64,000 bases of DNA from Linyphia triangularis (GCA_963978545.1 OZ021721.1:103276366-103340365), one strand, 5' to 3'. Positions 21,191 to 33,099 are shown, counted from the stretch's first letter. Notes: generated from the letters alone by a model not told the origin. A program made the numbers and translations.

Positions 21191-23140
21191 CAGCTTAGTA
21201 TTTGATGATTATTTGATCACTGCCGATATTTTTTAACAGCTACATTTTATGAAACATTAGTTCTGACTAATAGTCAATTATTATGCGATTTTTTAACTAA
21301 TGACTGAGCAGTGAAAGCGTGCTGGACCCATATTTGTGTTTTTAATTATAAAAACTTAATCCAGTCTTGTAAATGATAATTATTTATTGATCATAATTAA
21401 ATAAATCATTTTAAAGTATTTCGTTCAAAACAAATACAGAACAGACTACCAAGAATACATGTAATTGTCTATACATACTTTTAAGAAACTCTTAATTACA
21501 GTTAGCAGTAATTAATTTCCATAACACGGAGAACAAAATGCAATATTAATGTATTAATGAATTCAATACGAAATAAAACTCCAATATTAACTAACACGAA
21601 ATATTACAAATATTCACAATTATAACCTTTCATATTTTAGATTAAAATGATTAATTTGATAAATAATGTTGGTAAATTACGGAAGAATGCTAAAATAAAT
21701 AACTTTTACATTTACAACACATGCGTTAAAGCTTAGTATGAGTTATTTCATTTTTACAAAACTAACTGTCTTTTTAACGGGTTATAACTAGTTTAACTCA
21801 CGTTGTTATCAAGTTTTAAACTTAAAAGATGGTATTTTAGGTTAAATCTTGTAATAACGTAATATCTACCTTTCTACCTTAAAATATCTAATTTAAATTC
21901 AATCCCCATGATTTGGAGTTTTTGAATAGCCTCTTTTATTAGTCACAATACCTATAGTTTTGATTTTCTATGTAGAATGATTTATTCTTTATTATGTGTC
22001 CGTAATCTTAACAAGGAAGTTTAAGATTATCGATCTATTGTAAAACATTATTAATGTAAATTCAATGGTGAGGTTAAAAAATATATCATGTTTCAATAGT
22101 CCCATTTTTTTTTTTTTTTCATTTTTTTTTAATATTTCTTATCCTGAAGGGGCTTAAGGATAAGAAAGAAGTGGTAAGTGATAGAATATATTTGGAAAAA
22201 GATCACAATAAACTTTAATGAATTTTGAAGGTTAATTTATTTGAAAAACGTTATTATTAATTTATATATATAAATAAAACCTTGCAAACAGTTATCTATT
22301 TTTTGCCAATAAAAATTACAAGTTTCGTACTTTAAATTATTGATCATTTACGTATATTCACCATAATACTACTGAAATATTTGTAATCTACCAAATTGAT
22401 ATTTCTCCAACGGAGTAAATATTCTTAAATTCAAGTGAAAGTCAGACTATACCCAACTTACAGTACCAAATTCAAACATGGTTTTTTTTAAACATAATTT
22501 CATAATTCCTTTGACACTTAAAGTTAAAATTATTTATACATAAAATTGTTACTAATTTACTCTTAGTAAAATTCGTTCTTCTGAAGATTATCTGGAATGA
22601 CCTTCTTGAGTTGATAAAGAAATGAAGCTTAAATTGTCAACGTGACATGACATTTTGCCCCAAGTATCTATGTGATTAAAATCGGGTTTTTCTCTTAATG
22701 AACTAGATATTCTTAATTACACTATAATGCCGCAAATGTATTAAATTGCCTATTAAAGGTATTAAAAATGAAGTAAATGTATAAAAATTAAATAAATCCA
22801 TAAAAAACAAGTAAATTTCAATAATAATGTAACGCAACAAACGTAATACAAATTATCCAATACAATCTGCTTGCGACCAAGATATATGGAAAATGCTGTA
22901 TTCATTTTTGAATATGGTTGAAAAGTAGTTGCTATTTGAAATCTTATATATCGTTCCAGGGCATTATTTTTTTTAACGATCTCTTTTTCACTCTTCATAC
23001 AAAATCAAAAATTGATAAATGATGTATTAATTTAAGGGCTAACCCCCCCCCCTCCCCCACTTCTGAAAAATACCTTTTTTACAATTGAACATTGTATTAT
23101 TTGTTTGAAATTCGAGGTTATTTTTTTTTTATATTTTTAA
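21191..23140. other. long AT-rich stretch, nothing seen
   Basis: Only homopolymer runs (T run near 22107, C run near 23043) and random-looking short frames. Confidence 0.45.
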
Positions 23141-23144
23141 TTAT

Positions 23145-23440
23145 GATAGGATGCTGTGTAGATTGTACTCTATGAGAGGAAACTCTATGTAGGTTGTATT
23201 TTATGAGAGAAGACTCTATGTAGAGGATGCATTGACTCAGACCGGCAATGATCTCATCTTTTTTCAACGCCCTTTAAACAACAAAAAATGAATGAATTCT
23301 TGTTTTAAAGATGTAGTTCTCTGCTTTAAACAAATTCATTAATTATTTATTCATAAATCACACGCAATCGTTATAAAAAGTTTCATTGGATTCTTTGTGA
23401 TGTATGTACGGGATACCGATTTATCATCAGATCTACCATA
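23145..23440 (-). repeat. dispersed family C, copy 1 (reverse)
   Basis: Its complement matches 29880-30310 and 36650-37990: CCCGTACATACATCA, GAGAACTACATCTTTAAAA, then degenerate repeats of TACATAGAGT and CTCTCATAGAGT. The family appears to end in that short tandem motif. Confidence 0.75.
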
Positions 23441-24320
23441 AAGTGACCAAACGTCCCGATTTTGGCAGGACAGTCCCGCTTTTCATCTCACTGTCCCGCT
23501 GACCGAATGTTCCTTAAAATTGTCCCGCTTCCTGTTACAGAGTCCCGCCAAAGTCCTTCTTAACAAAGTAAAAATGTCTTCATAACTTGAAAACTAACAG
23601 AGTGGGTAACTGATGAAGTTTCTCGAGGAAGAAAAATCTGGGGACATTTATCTACCAGTTACACGAGCATTACAGTGCCAAGTTCTGCTTTCCAAATCAA
23701 ATCTCTTTATATCTCTAAGAAATACAATACAATATCAAACTCTAATGAACTTCTATAAAAACAATTCCTCTAAATAATCTTAAATGCGCAGGATACGTAC
23801 GTGCCTACTAGTATTCTTTAATGCTGAGATTTTAAAACAATAATCTTGAGAAAAAAAAGAGTAATAAGAAATCAAAGCTAGTATTTTAGATGGCTAAGTT
23901 ATCATAAATACCATTTTAAAACATCGCATATTTCGATCAAATATTTCCTTCGTCTGTACTAATACGATCCTCAAACATTTACAACTTGATCTGCGGTGCA
24001 ACACGCAAAATATTGTTTTGGAGTCCCATGATATAGTAGTACAACTTAAAAACATCACATTTTATCTAAACTATTCAACAGCCCCAAACTAAAAAAATTT
24101 TCGTCCCCTCCGTAACAATACTCTGGATCCGCGATTGAAGCACTGGAATAAATGTATGAACTTTGAGGTCCTTCCCCTAGGTGGTATTGAGAAAGAAATA
24201 TCTGTATATTGAAACACACATACATGGATAGTTAATGCAAATATGTTCAGCCTATTGAAACACACATACATGGATAGTTAATGCAAATATGTTCAGGCTA
24301 TTGAAACACACATACATGGA
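23414..24320. repeat. 907-bp duplicated unit, copy 1 (D1-F1)
   Basis: Runs from GGATACCGATTTATCATCAG to ACACACATACATGGA and is followed at once by a second copy of its first 600 bp. Part D carries GTGACCAAACGTCCCG and four further GTCCCGC motifs within 120 bp. Part F (24012-24320) contains the right end of the hAT-type element at 27.7 kb plus its flank, and a 45-bp tandem repeat. Confidence 0.9.
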
Positions 24321-24920
24321 TACCGATTTATCATCAGATCTACCATAAAGTGACCAGACGTCCCGATTTTGGCAGGACAGTCCCGCTTTTCATCTCACTG
24401 TCCCGCTGACCGAATGTTCCTTAAAATTGTCCCGCTTCCTGTTACAGAGTCCCGCCAAAGCCCTTCTTAACAAAGCAAAAATGTCTTCATAACTTGAAAA
24501 CTAACAGAGTGGGTAACTGATGAAGTTTTTCGAGGAAGAAAAATCTGGGGATATTTATCTACCAGCTACACGAGCATTACAGTGCCAAATTCTGTTCTCC
24601 AAATCAAATCTCATTGTATCGCTAAGAAATACAACACAATATCAAACTCTAATGAACTTCTATAAAAATAATTCCTCTAAATAACATTAAATACGCAGGA
24701 TACGTACGTGCCTACTAGTATTCTTTAATGCTGAGATTTTTAAACAATAATCTTGAAGAAGAAAAAAAGTAATAAGAAATCAAAGCTAGTATTTTAGATG
24801 GCTAAGTTATCATAAATACCATTTTAAAACATCGCATATTTCGATCAAATATTTCCTTCGTCTGTACTAATACGATCCTCAAACATTTACAACTTGATCT
24901 GCGGTGCAACACGCAAAATA
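24321..24920. repeat. duplicated unit, copy 2, part D2
   Basis: Near-identical to 23414-24012 and ending at the same CGCAAAATA. Sequence then diverges from copy 1 for 3.4 kb until the F part resumes at 28331, so copy 2 is the long form or carries an insertion. Confidence 0.9.
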
Positions 24921-25292
24921 CAGCGGATATTTTAAGTAATTTTAATTGTTCAGATGGGAGGTATAATAAAACATCCACCTCACGTGTTCTCTCGCTTAAC
25001 ATAGCTGCAAAATAATCGAAGGGCCGAGCAAAAGTACTAAAGGACGTGATGCACATCTTAAGAGCCTTTCACCTGGTCCCTTTCTCAAGCTGGGAAGACG
25101 TGAGAAGGCTGCATTAAGTAGAAGAGGTAAAATCTCAAGAAAAAATGTGAAAGGGAGGAGGGCGCTTACAAAACGACGGCTACCGAAATGACGAGCCGAA
25201 ATTCGAGCTCCATCCGGTCACGTTTACTAAAGGGTTTCTTAATTTAGTCCGTGGTTTCTGAGGTAACTAAAGAAAAAAGAATCGATAAGTTT
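24921..25292. other. unique, GC-richer segment
   Basis: Less AT-rich than the flanks and with short coding-like frames on both strands (one is listed). It sits between D2 and the 295-bp array. Confidence 0.4.
25016..25117 (+). CDS. weak candidate coding segment, 33 codons
   Basis: An open frame includes SKGRAKVLKDVMHILRAFHL and VPFSSWEDVRRLH before a stop. Composition is protein-like and a GTGAGA donor-like site falls after the codon for Asp in WED. The minus strand is open across the same bases, so strand is uncertain. Confidence 0.2.
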   Translation, partial: SKGRAKVLKDVMHILRAFHLVPFSSWEDVRRLH

Positions 25293-27949
25293 GGCCTGAG
25301 GTTCAAGACAAATCTTGTTGAAGTGCGTGAAAGCACTGCAATGGCGGATACAGAGAGGGGTGCGATTGCACCTTCCGTTATTCAGAGTTAAATAGGGGAA
25401 AAAACTAAAGACGACAAATTCTATTTTATGTGTTATTTACCCTGAGTGTAACAAAAGAAAGAATAACACTGGTTTCCAAAAGTAACGAAATTATTTAATT
25501 TATATACATAGTAAGTGAATGAACATGTGAAAGATATGAATTTAAAATAAAACCAATGTACTTGATGGTTTTTACCGTTCATGTTTTGGCCTGAGGCTCA
25601 AGACAAATCTTGTTGAAGTGCGTGAAAGCACTGCAATGGCGGATACAGAGAGGGGCGTGATTGCACCTTCCGTTATTCAGAGTTAAATGGGGGGGGGGGG
25701 AACTAAAGACGACAAATTCTATTTTATGTGTTATTTACCCTGAGTGTAACAAAAGAAAGAATAACTCTGGTTTCCAAAAGTAACACAATTATTTTATTTA
25801 TATACATAGTAAGTGAATGAACATGTGAAAGATATGAATTTAAAATAAACCAATGTACTAGATGGTTTTTACCGTTCACGTTTTGGCCTGAGGTTCAAGA
25901 CAAATCTTGTTGAAGTGCGTGAAAGCACTGCAATGGCGGATACAGAGAGGGGCGTGATTGCACCTTCCGTTATTCAGAGTTAAATGGGGGGGGGGGAACT
26001 AAAGACGACAAATTCTATTTTATGTGTTATTTACCCTGAGTGTAACAAAAGAAAGAATAACTCTGGTTTCCAAAAGTAACACAATTATTTTATTTATATA
26101 CATAGTAAGTGAATGAACATGTGAAAGATATGAATTTAAAATAAACCAATGTACTAGATGGTTTTTACCGTTCACGTTTTGGCCTGAGGTTCAAGACAAA
26201 TCTTGTTGAAGTGCGTGAAAGCACTGCAATGGCGGATACAGAGAGGGGCGTGATTGCACCTTCCGTTATTCAGAGTTAAATAGGGGGAAAAACTAAAGAC
26301 GACAAATTCTATTTTATGTGTTATTTACCCTGAGTGTAACAAAAGAAAGAATAACACTGGTTTCCAAAAGTAATGAAAGTATTTAATTTATATACATAGT
26401 AAGTGAATGAACATGTGAAAGATATGAATTTAAAATAAAACCAATGTACTAGATGGTTTTTACCGTTCACGTTTTGGCCTGAGGTTCAAGACAAATCTTG
26501 TTGAAGTGGGTGAAAGCACTGCAACGGGGGATACAGAGAGGGGCGCGATTGCACCTTCCGTTATTCAGAGTTAAATAGGGGGAAAAAAACTAAAGACGAC
26601 AAATTCTATTTTATGTGTTATTAACCCTGAGTGTAACAAAAGAAAGAATAGCTCTGGTTTCCAAAAGTAACGCAGTTATTTAATTTATATACATAGTAAT
26701 TGAATGAATATGTGAAAGATAGGAATTAAAAAAAAAACCAATGTACTATACTAAACTTCAACTTAACTAGACATCACTTAGACGGTAGATCGTGACAGTG
26801 CTCATAGGTATTTAATCCACTTTGGCGGAGTGAAGACATAATTCTCGCCAAACCTTATAGCCTTTTGTTCTCTACAGGGTTGTAGTTTGGCGAACATTAT
26901 GCTTTCACGCCGCCAAAATGGATAAAATACCTATGAGCACTGTGACGATCTACCGTCTAAGTGATGTCTAGTTAAGTTGAAGTTTAGTATAGATGGTTTT
27001 TACCGGGGGTTCACGTTTTGGCCTGAGGTTCAAGACAAATCTTGTTGAAGTGCGTGAAAGCACTGCAATGGCGGATGCAGAGAGGGGCGCGATTGCACCT
27101 TCCGTTATTCAGAGTTAAATAGGGGGGGGGGGGAACTAAAGACGACAAATTCTATTTTATGTGTTATTTACCCTGAGTGTAACAAAAGAAAGAATAACAC
27201 TGGTTTCCAAAAGTAACGCAATTATTTTATTTATATACATAGTAAGTGAATGAACATGTGAAAGATATGAATTTAAAATAAAACCAATGTACTAGATGGT
27301 TTTTACCGTTCACGTTTTGGCCTGAGGTTCAAGGCAAATCTTGTTGAAGTGCGTGAAAGCACTGTATAAAAAGTGAAAGCACTGGCGGATACAGAGAGGG
27401 GTTCGATTGCACCTTCTGTTATTCAGAGTTAAATAGGAAAAAAAAAAAAAAAAAGACGACAAAGAATATTTTATGTGTTGTTTACCCTGAGTGTAACAAA
27501 AGAAAGAATAACTCTGGTTTCCAAAAGTAACACAATTATTTTATTTATATACATAGTAAGTGAATGAACATGTGCAAGATATGAATTTAAAATAAAACCA
27601 ATGTACTAGATGGTTTTTACCGTTCACGTTTTGGCCTGAGGTTCAAGGCAAATCTTGTTGAAGTGCGTGAAAGCACTGCAATGGCGGATACAGAGAGGGG
27701 TGCGATTGCACCTTCCGTTATTCAGAGTTAAATAGGGGAAGAAAAAAAAGAAGAAAAAAAACTAGAGGCGACAAAGAATATTTTATGTGTTGTTTACCCT
27801 GAGTGTAATAAAAGAAAGAATAACTCTGGTTTCCAAAAGTAACACAATTATTTTATTTATATATATACATAGTAAGTGAATGAACATGTGAAGGATAGGA
27901 ATTTAAAATAAAACCAATGCACTAGATGGTTTTTATCGTTCACGTTTTA
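25293..27949. repeat. tandem array, about 295 bp x 8
   Basis: GGCCTGAGG starts lie at 25293, 25588, 25885, 26181, 26476, 27020, 27319 and 27633. Each monomer contains AAAGCACTG followed by CAATGGCGGATACAGAGAGG, that is, the target site and left end of the hAT-type element that is complete only after the last monomer. The gap in spacing between units 5 and 6 is a 243-bp MITE insertion. Unit 7 has a small internal duplication. Confidence 0.96.
26747..26991. mobile_element. palindromic MITE with TA duplication, 241 bp
   Basis: Element 26749-26989 begins TACTAAACTTCAACTTAACT and ends with the exact complement. Arms of about 105 bp, nearly identical, flank a 31-bp loop. The array monomer reads GTAC-TA-GATGG, and here TA appears on both sides (26747-26748 and 26990-26991). 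TA duplication points to the Tc1/mariner superfamily. The empty site is visible in the sister monomers. Confidence 0.96.
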
Positions 27950-28464
27950 ACGCGCGCTTTTCTCAGGCTATGGATGTAGTCAATCAAGATTTGATGAATC
28001 CCGAACATCCTAAAAATTGGGCGATGAAAAAGCCGAGGACAAAGCAAGACAGCAAAGTATTCTACAAAATATTTAAGACAAATTTGGTTTAATTTGTGAT
28101 GATCATGGAATATGGAATTGAAATTGGTTCATTAGTGCACTTCAAGGAAAATATGAAGTTTGGTATATGTTTTGGAAGAAACTTTTCTTAAAAAAACACA
28201 CACAAAAGTCTTAGAATTCTTTTAATATGCTTTTTGTTTAATAAGTTGCTTGTTATAAAAAAAAAGTAAAATAATTATAACGTTTTTGTAATTTAGATAT
28301 AAACTTGTTCTAATAAATACATTGAAAATTATTGTTTTGGAATCCCATGGTATAGTAGTATAACTTAAAAACATCAAATTTTATCTAAACTATTCAACAG
28401 CCCAAAACTGAAATTTTTTCCGCCCCCTCAGTAATAATACTCTGGATCCGCGATTGAAGCACTG
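27671..28464. mobile_element. hAT-type element, 778 bp
   Basis: Element 27679-28456 starts CAATGGCGGATACAGAG and ends CTCTGGATCCGCGATTG (TIR 14 of 17 matches, a CAGTGGCGGATCC-like terminus). Exact 8-bp duplications AAGCACTG lie at 27671-27678 and 28457-28464. The left 270 bp are the last monomer of the 295-bp array; the right end is shared with 24012-24150. Confidence 0.9.
27967..28092 (+). CDS. candidate coding segment inside hAT element
   Basis: An acceptor-like CTTTTCTCAG precedes 27967. The frame then runs 41 codons to TAA: AMDVVNQDLMNPEHPKNWAM followed by KKPRTKQDSKVFYKIFKTNL and V. Met, Pro, Asp and Gln content is unlike random AT-rich translation. It lies within the 778-bp hAT-type element, so it may be a transposase remnant or captured exon. 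No hAT domain motif is seen. Confidence 0.25.
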   Translation, partial: AMDVVNQDLMNPEHPKNWAMKKPRTKQDSKVFYKIFKTNLV

Positions 28465-28620
28465 GAATAAATGTATGGACTTTGAGGTCCTTCCCCTAGG
28501 TGATATTGAGAAAGAAATATCTGTATATCGAAACACACATACATGGAAAGTTAATGGAAATATGTTCAGCCTATTGAAACACACATATATGGATAGTTAA
28601 TGCAAATATGTTCAGCCTCG
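28331..28620. repeat. duplicated unit, part F2
   Basis: Matches 24012-24300 with scattered changes, including the hAT right terminus, its AAGCACTG flank and the 45-bp repeat with ACACACATACATGG. It completes the second copy of the D-F unit. Confidence 0.9.
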
Positions 28621-29020
28621 GAAAAACAATCCAGGGAAAGATATAAATACTTTCACCTATTCTAAATAACGTAGAAGAGGTGACTTAACTTAATAAATGT
28701 AGAAGAGGGGAATTTTAAAACTTGTAATAGTTCTTGTAAAAAAAAAAACCGCTTCGAAAAGGAGCTTTCCAACCATACTTAACCCATTATCGATGGTTGG
28801 TAAGAAAATTTGACAATGGATATTTAGTTTTTTCTGTGATAATAAATTGCGATTGTGGTTGCACTTAGTGTTTGATAAAAATCACAAAAATAATTTTGCA
28901 AAAAATCTGAAAAATTCACAATATACTTTAAATTATCTAAATAAACAAGATATAGGATAAAAAGCTATTGTTTTTAACTATTTCAAAGTTGTCTTTAATG
29001 GATTAAATCTCATATTGATG
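28621..29020. other. AT-rich spacer, nothing seen
   Basis: No repeat partner or frame of note. Confidence 0.4.
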
Positions 29021-29381
29021 TTAACCCCTTGGGTACATTTGACGTCTGAGACACGTCATTCACTTTTTTCCCCTGGGAGCGGATGACGTGTCTAAGACGT
29101 CAAACCAAAAATCCTTTGGGTACATTTGACGGCTGAGATTCGTCATGCACTTGTTTTGCCTGTTAATAATGACGAACCTAATTCGTCATTCAAACTAGTT
29201 TGATTGGATAGATTTTAATGTCACAAGAGCCCTGATTGGTTAAGTCAAACATCGGTTGGTTTACCTATACTTTAAAAAAATAATTTGTTTGGCTGTATTC
29301 CTTTAAAGTTCCTTTATTGTTTTGAACCAACCGTTTAAAACGCAAGAATTTTCCCAAATAAATCCGTACCCAAGGGGTTAA
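29021..29381. mobile_element. piggyBac-type MITE, 353 bp
   Basis: TTAA (29021-29024) precedes CCCCTTGGGTAC and GTACCCAAGGGG is followed by TTAA (29378-29381): a perfect 12-bp TIR with the TTAA duplication typical of piggyBac. Just inside, TTTGACGTCTGAGACACGTC faces its near complement, and CCTTTGGGTACATTTGACG occurs again internally, so the left end is duplicated. There is no transposase. Confidence 0.95.
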
Positions 29382-29879
29382 TGTTTTTTATTTTTATGCT
29401 GTAAGGTGTGATTGGTTAAATTTTTTTTTTTTCAAAATTTTGTATTTGGTCTTTCCTTTGGATTTGATGGCAAATCCATCTTTATTGTCAATGAAACATT
29501 GAAAAGTCATACCGAAATCATTTTCAAAAGGGTATTTATTATATTATCAATGTTTGATTGGTTCGGATTTTTCACATAAGAAGTCTTGTATAAAGGTTTT
29601 GGACTACTAAAAGTAGTCTGCATTTTTATTGAAAAATGCCTTTTGTGAGTATTTCAAGGAACATTTCCTACCAACTAATTTCGATGGGAGAAAACCCGTA
29701 AAAATCCCACAAGCAGCTAGCCAATTAATGGCATACTGTCAAATTTTGGTCCTACCTACCTAATTATATTCGAATACAGAAACTACATATCGCACATTCA
29801 AGGAATCAAACTTGAATTTTTTCGCATACCGGGCAAGTATGCTGCACATTTAGATTGCTTAGAGGAATTACTGTTATGA
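29382..29879. other. AT-rich spacer, nothing seen
   Basis: No feature resolved. Confidence 0.4.
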
Positions 29880-30310
29880 AAGTTCTCAGTGTTAGATATT
29901 GTATCCTATTTCTGAGAGATATAATGGAACTTGAATTGGAAAGCAGAACTTGGCACGGCAGGGTTTGGCTCGTGTAGTCGGTTGGTGTGATGATGAATGG
30001 TACAAGGTACATTTTTCATGGAGTACCAATGGATCTCATAAGTTTGATTTAGTAACAAATAATGAAGGGGGAAACTACAACCTTAAGAAGATAATATATT
30101 TATTTATCCTAGTTTAAAGTATGACGTATCATTGCCAGGCCGAGATTAAGCATATACTACATAGAGTACCTTCTACATAGATTCTCCTCTCATAGAGTAA
30201 AAAAATACCGTCTATATTGAGTCCCAAAATACCTTTTACATAGAGTACCTAAATATCATCTGCATAGAACCTCCCATTGAGTACCAAAAGAAATCAAAAT
30301 TAGGGGTGTA
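29880..30310 (+). repeat. dispersed family C, copy 2
   Basis: Shares GAACTTGAATTGGAAAGCAG and AACTACAACCTTAAG with the copy at 36.65 kb and ends in repeats of ACATAGAGTACC and CTCTCATAGAGTA. Confidence 0.8.
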
Positions 30311-30554
30311 GACATTGCTCAACTTTCAATTATACTATATTGCTGATGTAGACTTGTGTAATTTATCTTTTTTACATTTTCATCAGTCGCTTAGAAAAAA
30401 TTGCCAGTAAGGCGATATTTTTTGGGATAATTCTAGTATGGATCTTAAAAAAAAAAAAAGGGGAATTTTGGCGAAATGCTTATCGATAATTCTTATATTA
30501 TCCTTTCTTGTAAGTGAAACTGGGTAGAGATTAAAAAAAAAAAAATGATCCCAT

Positions 30555-30700
30555 GGCTACCACCAACTTGCACACCAAATTTGAATATCGTAGGTCAATT
30601 TGTTCGGGAGTTATGCTGACCACATACACACAGACAGACACTTTTCTAGATCACTTTTTTGAAATCAGGATGTTCCAAAACGAGGAGAAATGGAAAAAAA
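30555..30700. repeat. old interspersed repeat fragment
   Basis: CACCAAATTTGAATATCGTA, TTCGGGAGTTATGCTGACC and ACACACAGACAGACAC in series form a pattern I associate with old interspersed repeats in arthropod intergenic DNA. No second copy is in the window, so the call is from memory. Confidence 0.35.
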
Positions 30701-30795
30701 AAAAAACGAAATTTTTTTTTCTACCGAATCCTATACTTTCATTACCCTATGTATTACATATGGGTAATTGAAAGTAAAAATTAGCTTCGATTTTC

Positions 30796-30947
30796 AAACA
30801 ATTAACGCAATACTGGGTTAGGCATGTATGTTCGATGTGGTTCGGATTCGGAATCCACGTTAAGTTGTAGGTCCTAACCTGTTTAGCCACCATTGTGCAT
30901 AAATATAGGTCGTTGAGCGTAAAAACCAACCAACGAAACAATTAACG
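30796..30947 (+). mobile_element. tRNA-derived SINE, type A, copy 2
   Basis: Exact 12-bp direct repeats AAACAATTAACG (30796-30807 and 30936-30947) flank a 128-bp body that ends ACCAACCAACG. The body matches the minus-strand copy at 5.1 kb. The 5' end is truncated before the B box, as is usual for LINE-driven retroposition. Confidence 0.9.
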
Positions 30948-31790
30948 TATTGTGCAATTGTAAATATACTATTCGTCAAAAGCGGAGGTTTTAGCTTTTA
31001 AATTGGTATATAATTTATCAATTATGGTTTTGTATAAAGAAAGAAAAAGGGATCGTCACATAAAAAACAAAGTCCAGGAATAATTTATAAGATAACGAAC
31101 CAAATAGTCTAGTTTTGTAGTGCACTAAAGATTAAATTCCGTTTATGTAGTGCAAAAGACTTAACGATCGGTTGCGTGAGAAAGCGACGGATTCTTTTAT
31201 TACTTAGAAAAGAAAATTCATTTCAAAATACTAACGTTCTCAACTCACATCCAGATTTTTAGTTGAAAATAGATTGAGGTATATTTGATTGATGATCTAA
31301 TCTAGCCATCACCTTAAACTAAGAAATGAGAGGAATCAGACATAAAAACTTTTCCTCGACTTTGGTGTAAATAACCTATGTCAAAGCGGTTGCGATTAAA
31401 AGACCATTCATTTTAAAAGCCTGTTATTACATTTCCTTAATTCTTTAAATTTGAATATCCTCTATATACATTGAACTTTTAAAAGGATTTTTCATAAAAC
31501 TGACATGTAAGCAGCTCAGAATTTAGAAGAAAACCATACTTGTATAAATATGAATTATCCCATTGAGTGTAAAAATAAATTATTTATGCTTATCATTCTT
31601 CATTTATTGGGGTTGGGAATGTAAGTTTCCTTTTGAAATGTGGAAATTAGTTTAAGTTAAAAAGTGTTTAAAGGGGTGTGCTCTTGTAAAGTAGATCTAG
31701 CTTATTCCAAAAGTTTTTATTCGTAAAATTTAATTTGTTTAAATTTTTTTTTAAATTATAATAAACGACGTTACTTTTATCAAGATAAAC
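30948..31790. other. AT-rich spacer, nothing seen
   Basis: No feature noticed. Confidence 0.4.
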
Positions 31791-31990
31791 AAGGTTTACT
31801 AGGGTTAGCGTGCTAGTTTCTGGACCACGAGGTTGCGGGTTCGAGTCCCGTGTTTGGCATGGGTGTTTGTAAATGTATGTTGGCTTGTCTAATGACGAAT
31901 GTTTCGGCGCATTATAGCCCTCGTGTTGGTGACGGCGCCAGATAATCTGAATACAACCAACCAACCAACCAACCAACCAAGGTTTACTAG
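31791..31990 (+). mobile_element. tRNA-derived SINE, type B, copy 1
   Basis: Exact 12-bp duplications AAGGTTTACTAG (31791-31802, 31979-31990) flank an element that starts inside the A-box region (GGTTAGCGTGCTAG), has the B box GCGGGTTCGAGTCCCG, a unique body, and a (CCAA)5 tail. About 18 bp of the head present at 59.1 kb are missing. Confidence 0.95.
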
Positions 31991-32069
31991 TGCTTATAAA
32001 AATGTAAGATTAGTTGCATACAAGAAAGTACACAGCTCAAGTTTAAAAAACAGTTCTATGCAAACACTA

Positions 32070-32480
32070 AAAAACTAACCTATAAAAATAAAGTTTTTAA
32101 GGTCAATTCTTAATATACATTGTCAAATTTTAAGTGCAATTGCAACTCGTTAGGATTTGGAGCTCAGATTGATTTGTCATAGTCCTTTACCACCACAAAG
32201 AATACAAACGATTCCATGAAATTTACTAACGCTCCCCCCCCCCCCCACTCTCGCTAAATCATGATAGAATGAATTCTCACCGACAGCAAATCTAACTGTC
32301 AAATTTCAGGTCGATTGGATGACGAAAAGTTGATTAATTAGTCCACTGCAGATTTTCCCGCCTCAAATAAACACACTAACAAAATCGAAGTGAATGTAAA
32401 GGATTTAAAAATCGACCCTTTTTCAAATAAAGAGTTTATCAATGATAAAGAGCATAGGTAAGAAAATAAATAAATTTACC
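32070..32480 (+). repeat. dispersed family H, copy 2
   Basis: Aligns with 48745-49220 over AAGTGCAATTGCAACT, CAGGTCGATTGGATGACG and AAAATCGAAGTGA, with many differences. It contains a C run at 32226. An old element of unknown class, with no TIR seen. Confidence 0.7.
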
Positions 32481-33095
32481 TTTTAAAAGTTGAAGGGAAT
32501 CCACACAACATATTTAATTGCTTCACATTTACTAAATTTATATTTACACTAAATGTTGTCTCTAACAGTTATAACGCTATGCTTATTATTAATGTATGTT
32601 TATTATGGTATGTTAGTTAAGGAGCTATGTTTATTATATTACGAATGTTATGACACTTTGATTATATTATGTTTATTATGATGCATTAATTACATTTTAC
32701 TCATACGAAATACAAAAAACTTAAAAATTAAACATTTGAATCTTTAACAACTTAAATTACAATAAATGCTTTAATCAATAACTAGCACATTTATTTAGTA
32801 TTTGGTATTTGTATTTGAAATTCTATTTAGTATTTGAAATAAGTTTATTCTTTAAAAAAACTGAAGCCTAAAAAAAAGGTTTATTCGTAAAAAAAAATCA
32901 AAAAAATTGTTGCACTTAAAATGTATTTATTCCGTAGAAAAAAGTAGTCGTCAAATTGACAGGGGTTTCTACTAGTTGAATTGTATATCGTTCGATGACT
33001 TAGCCTTGGAGTGAAAAATTTGCTATTTCTAATTTGTTAAAGTTTGCGGGAGAGTAAAAAAATACTTCAAGTAACTATTTCAATATAACCTTTGT
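32481..33095. other. AT-rich spacer, nothing seen
   Basis: No feature noticed. Confidence 0.4.
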
Positions 33096-33099
33096 GCTT

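Noticed and set aside
25293..27949. CRISPR-like regular repeats
   Set aside because: Monomers are 295 bp and wholly repeated, with no short repeat and unique spacer pattern, and the window is eukaryotic.
31803..31860. Functional tRNA gene at the B box GCGGGTTCGAGTCCCG
   Set aside because: No acceptor-stem pairing or full cloverleaf, and target duplications show it is the head of a SINE.
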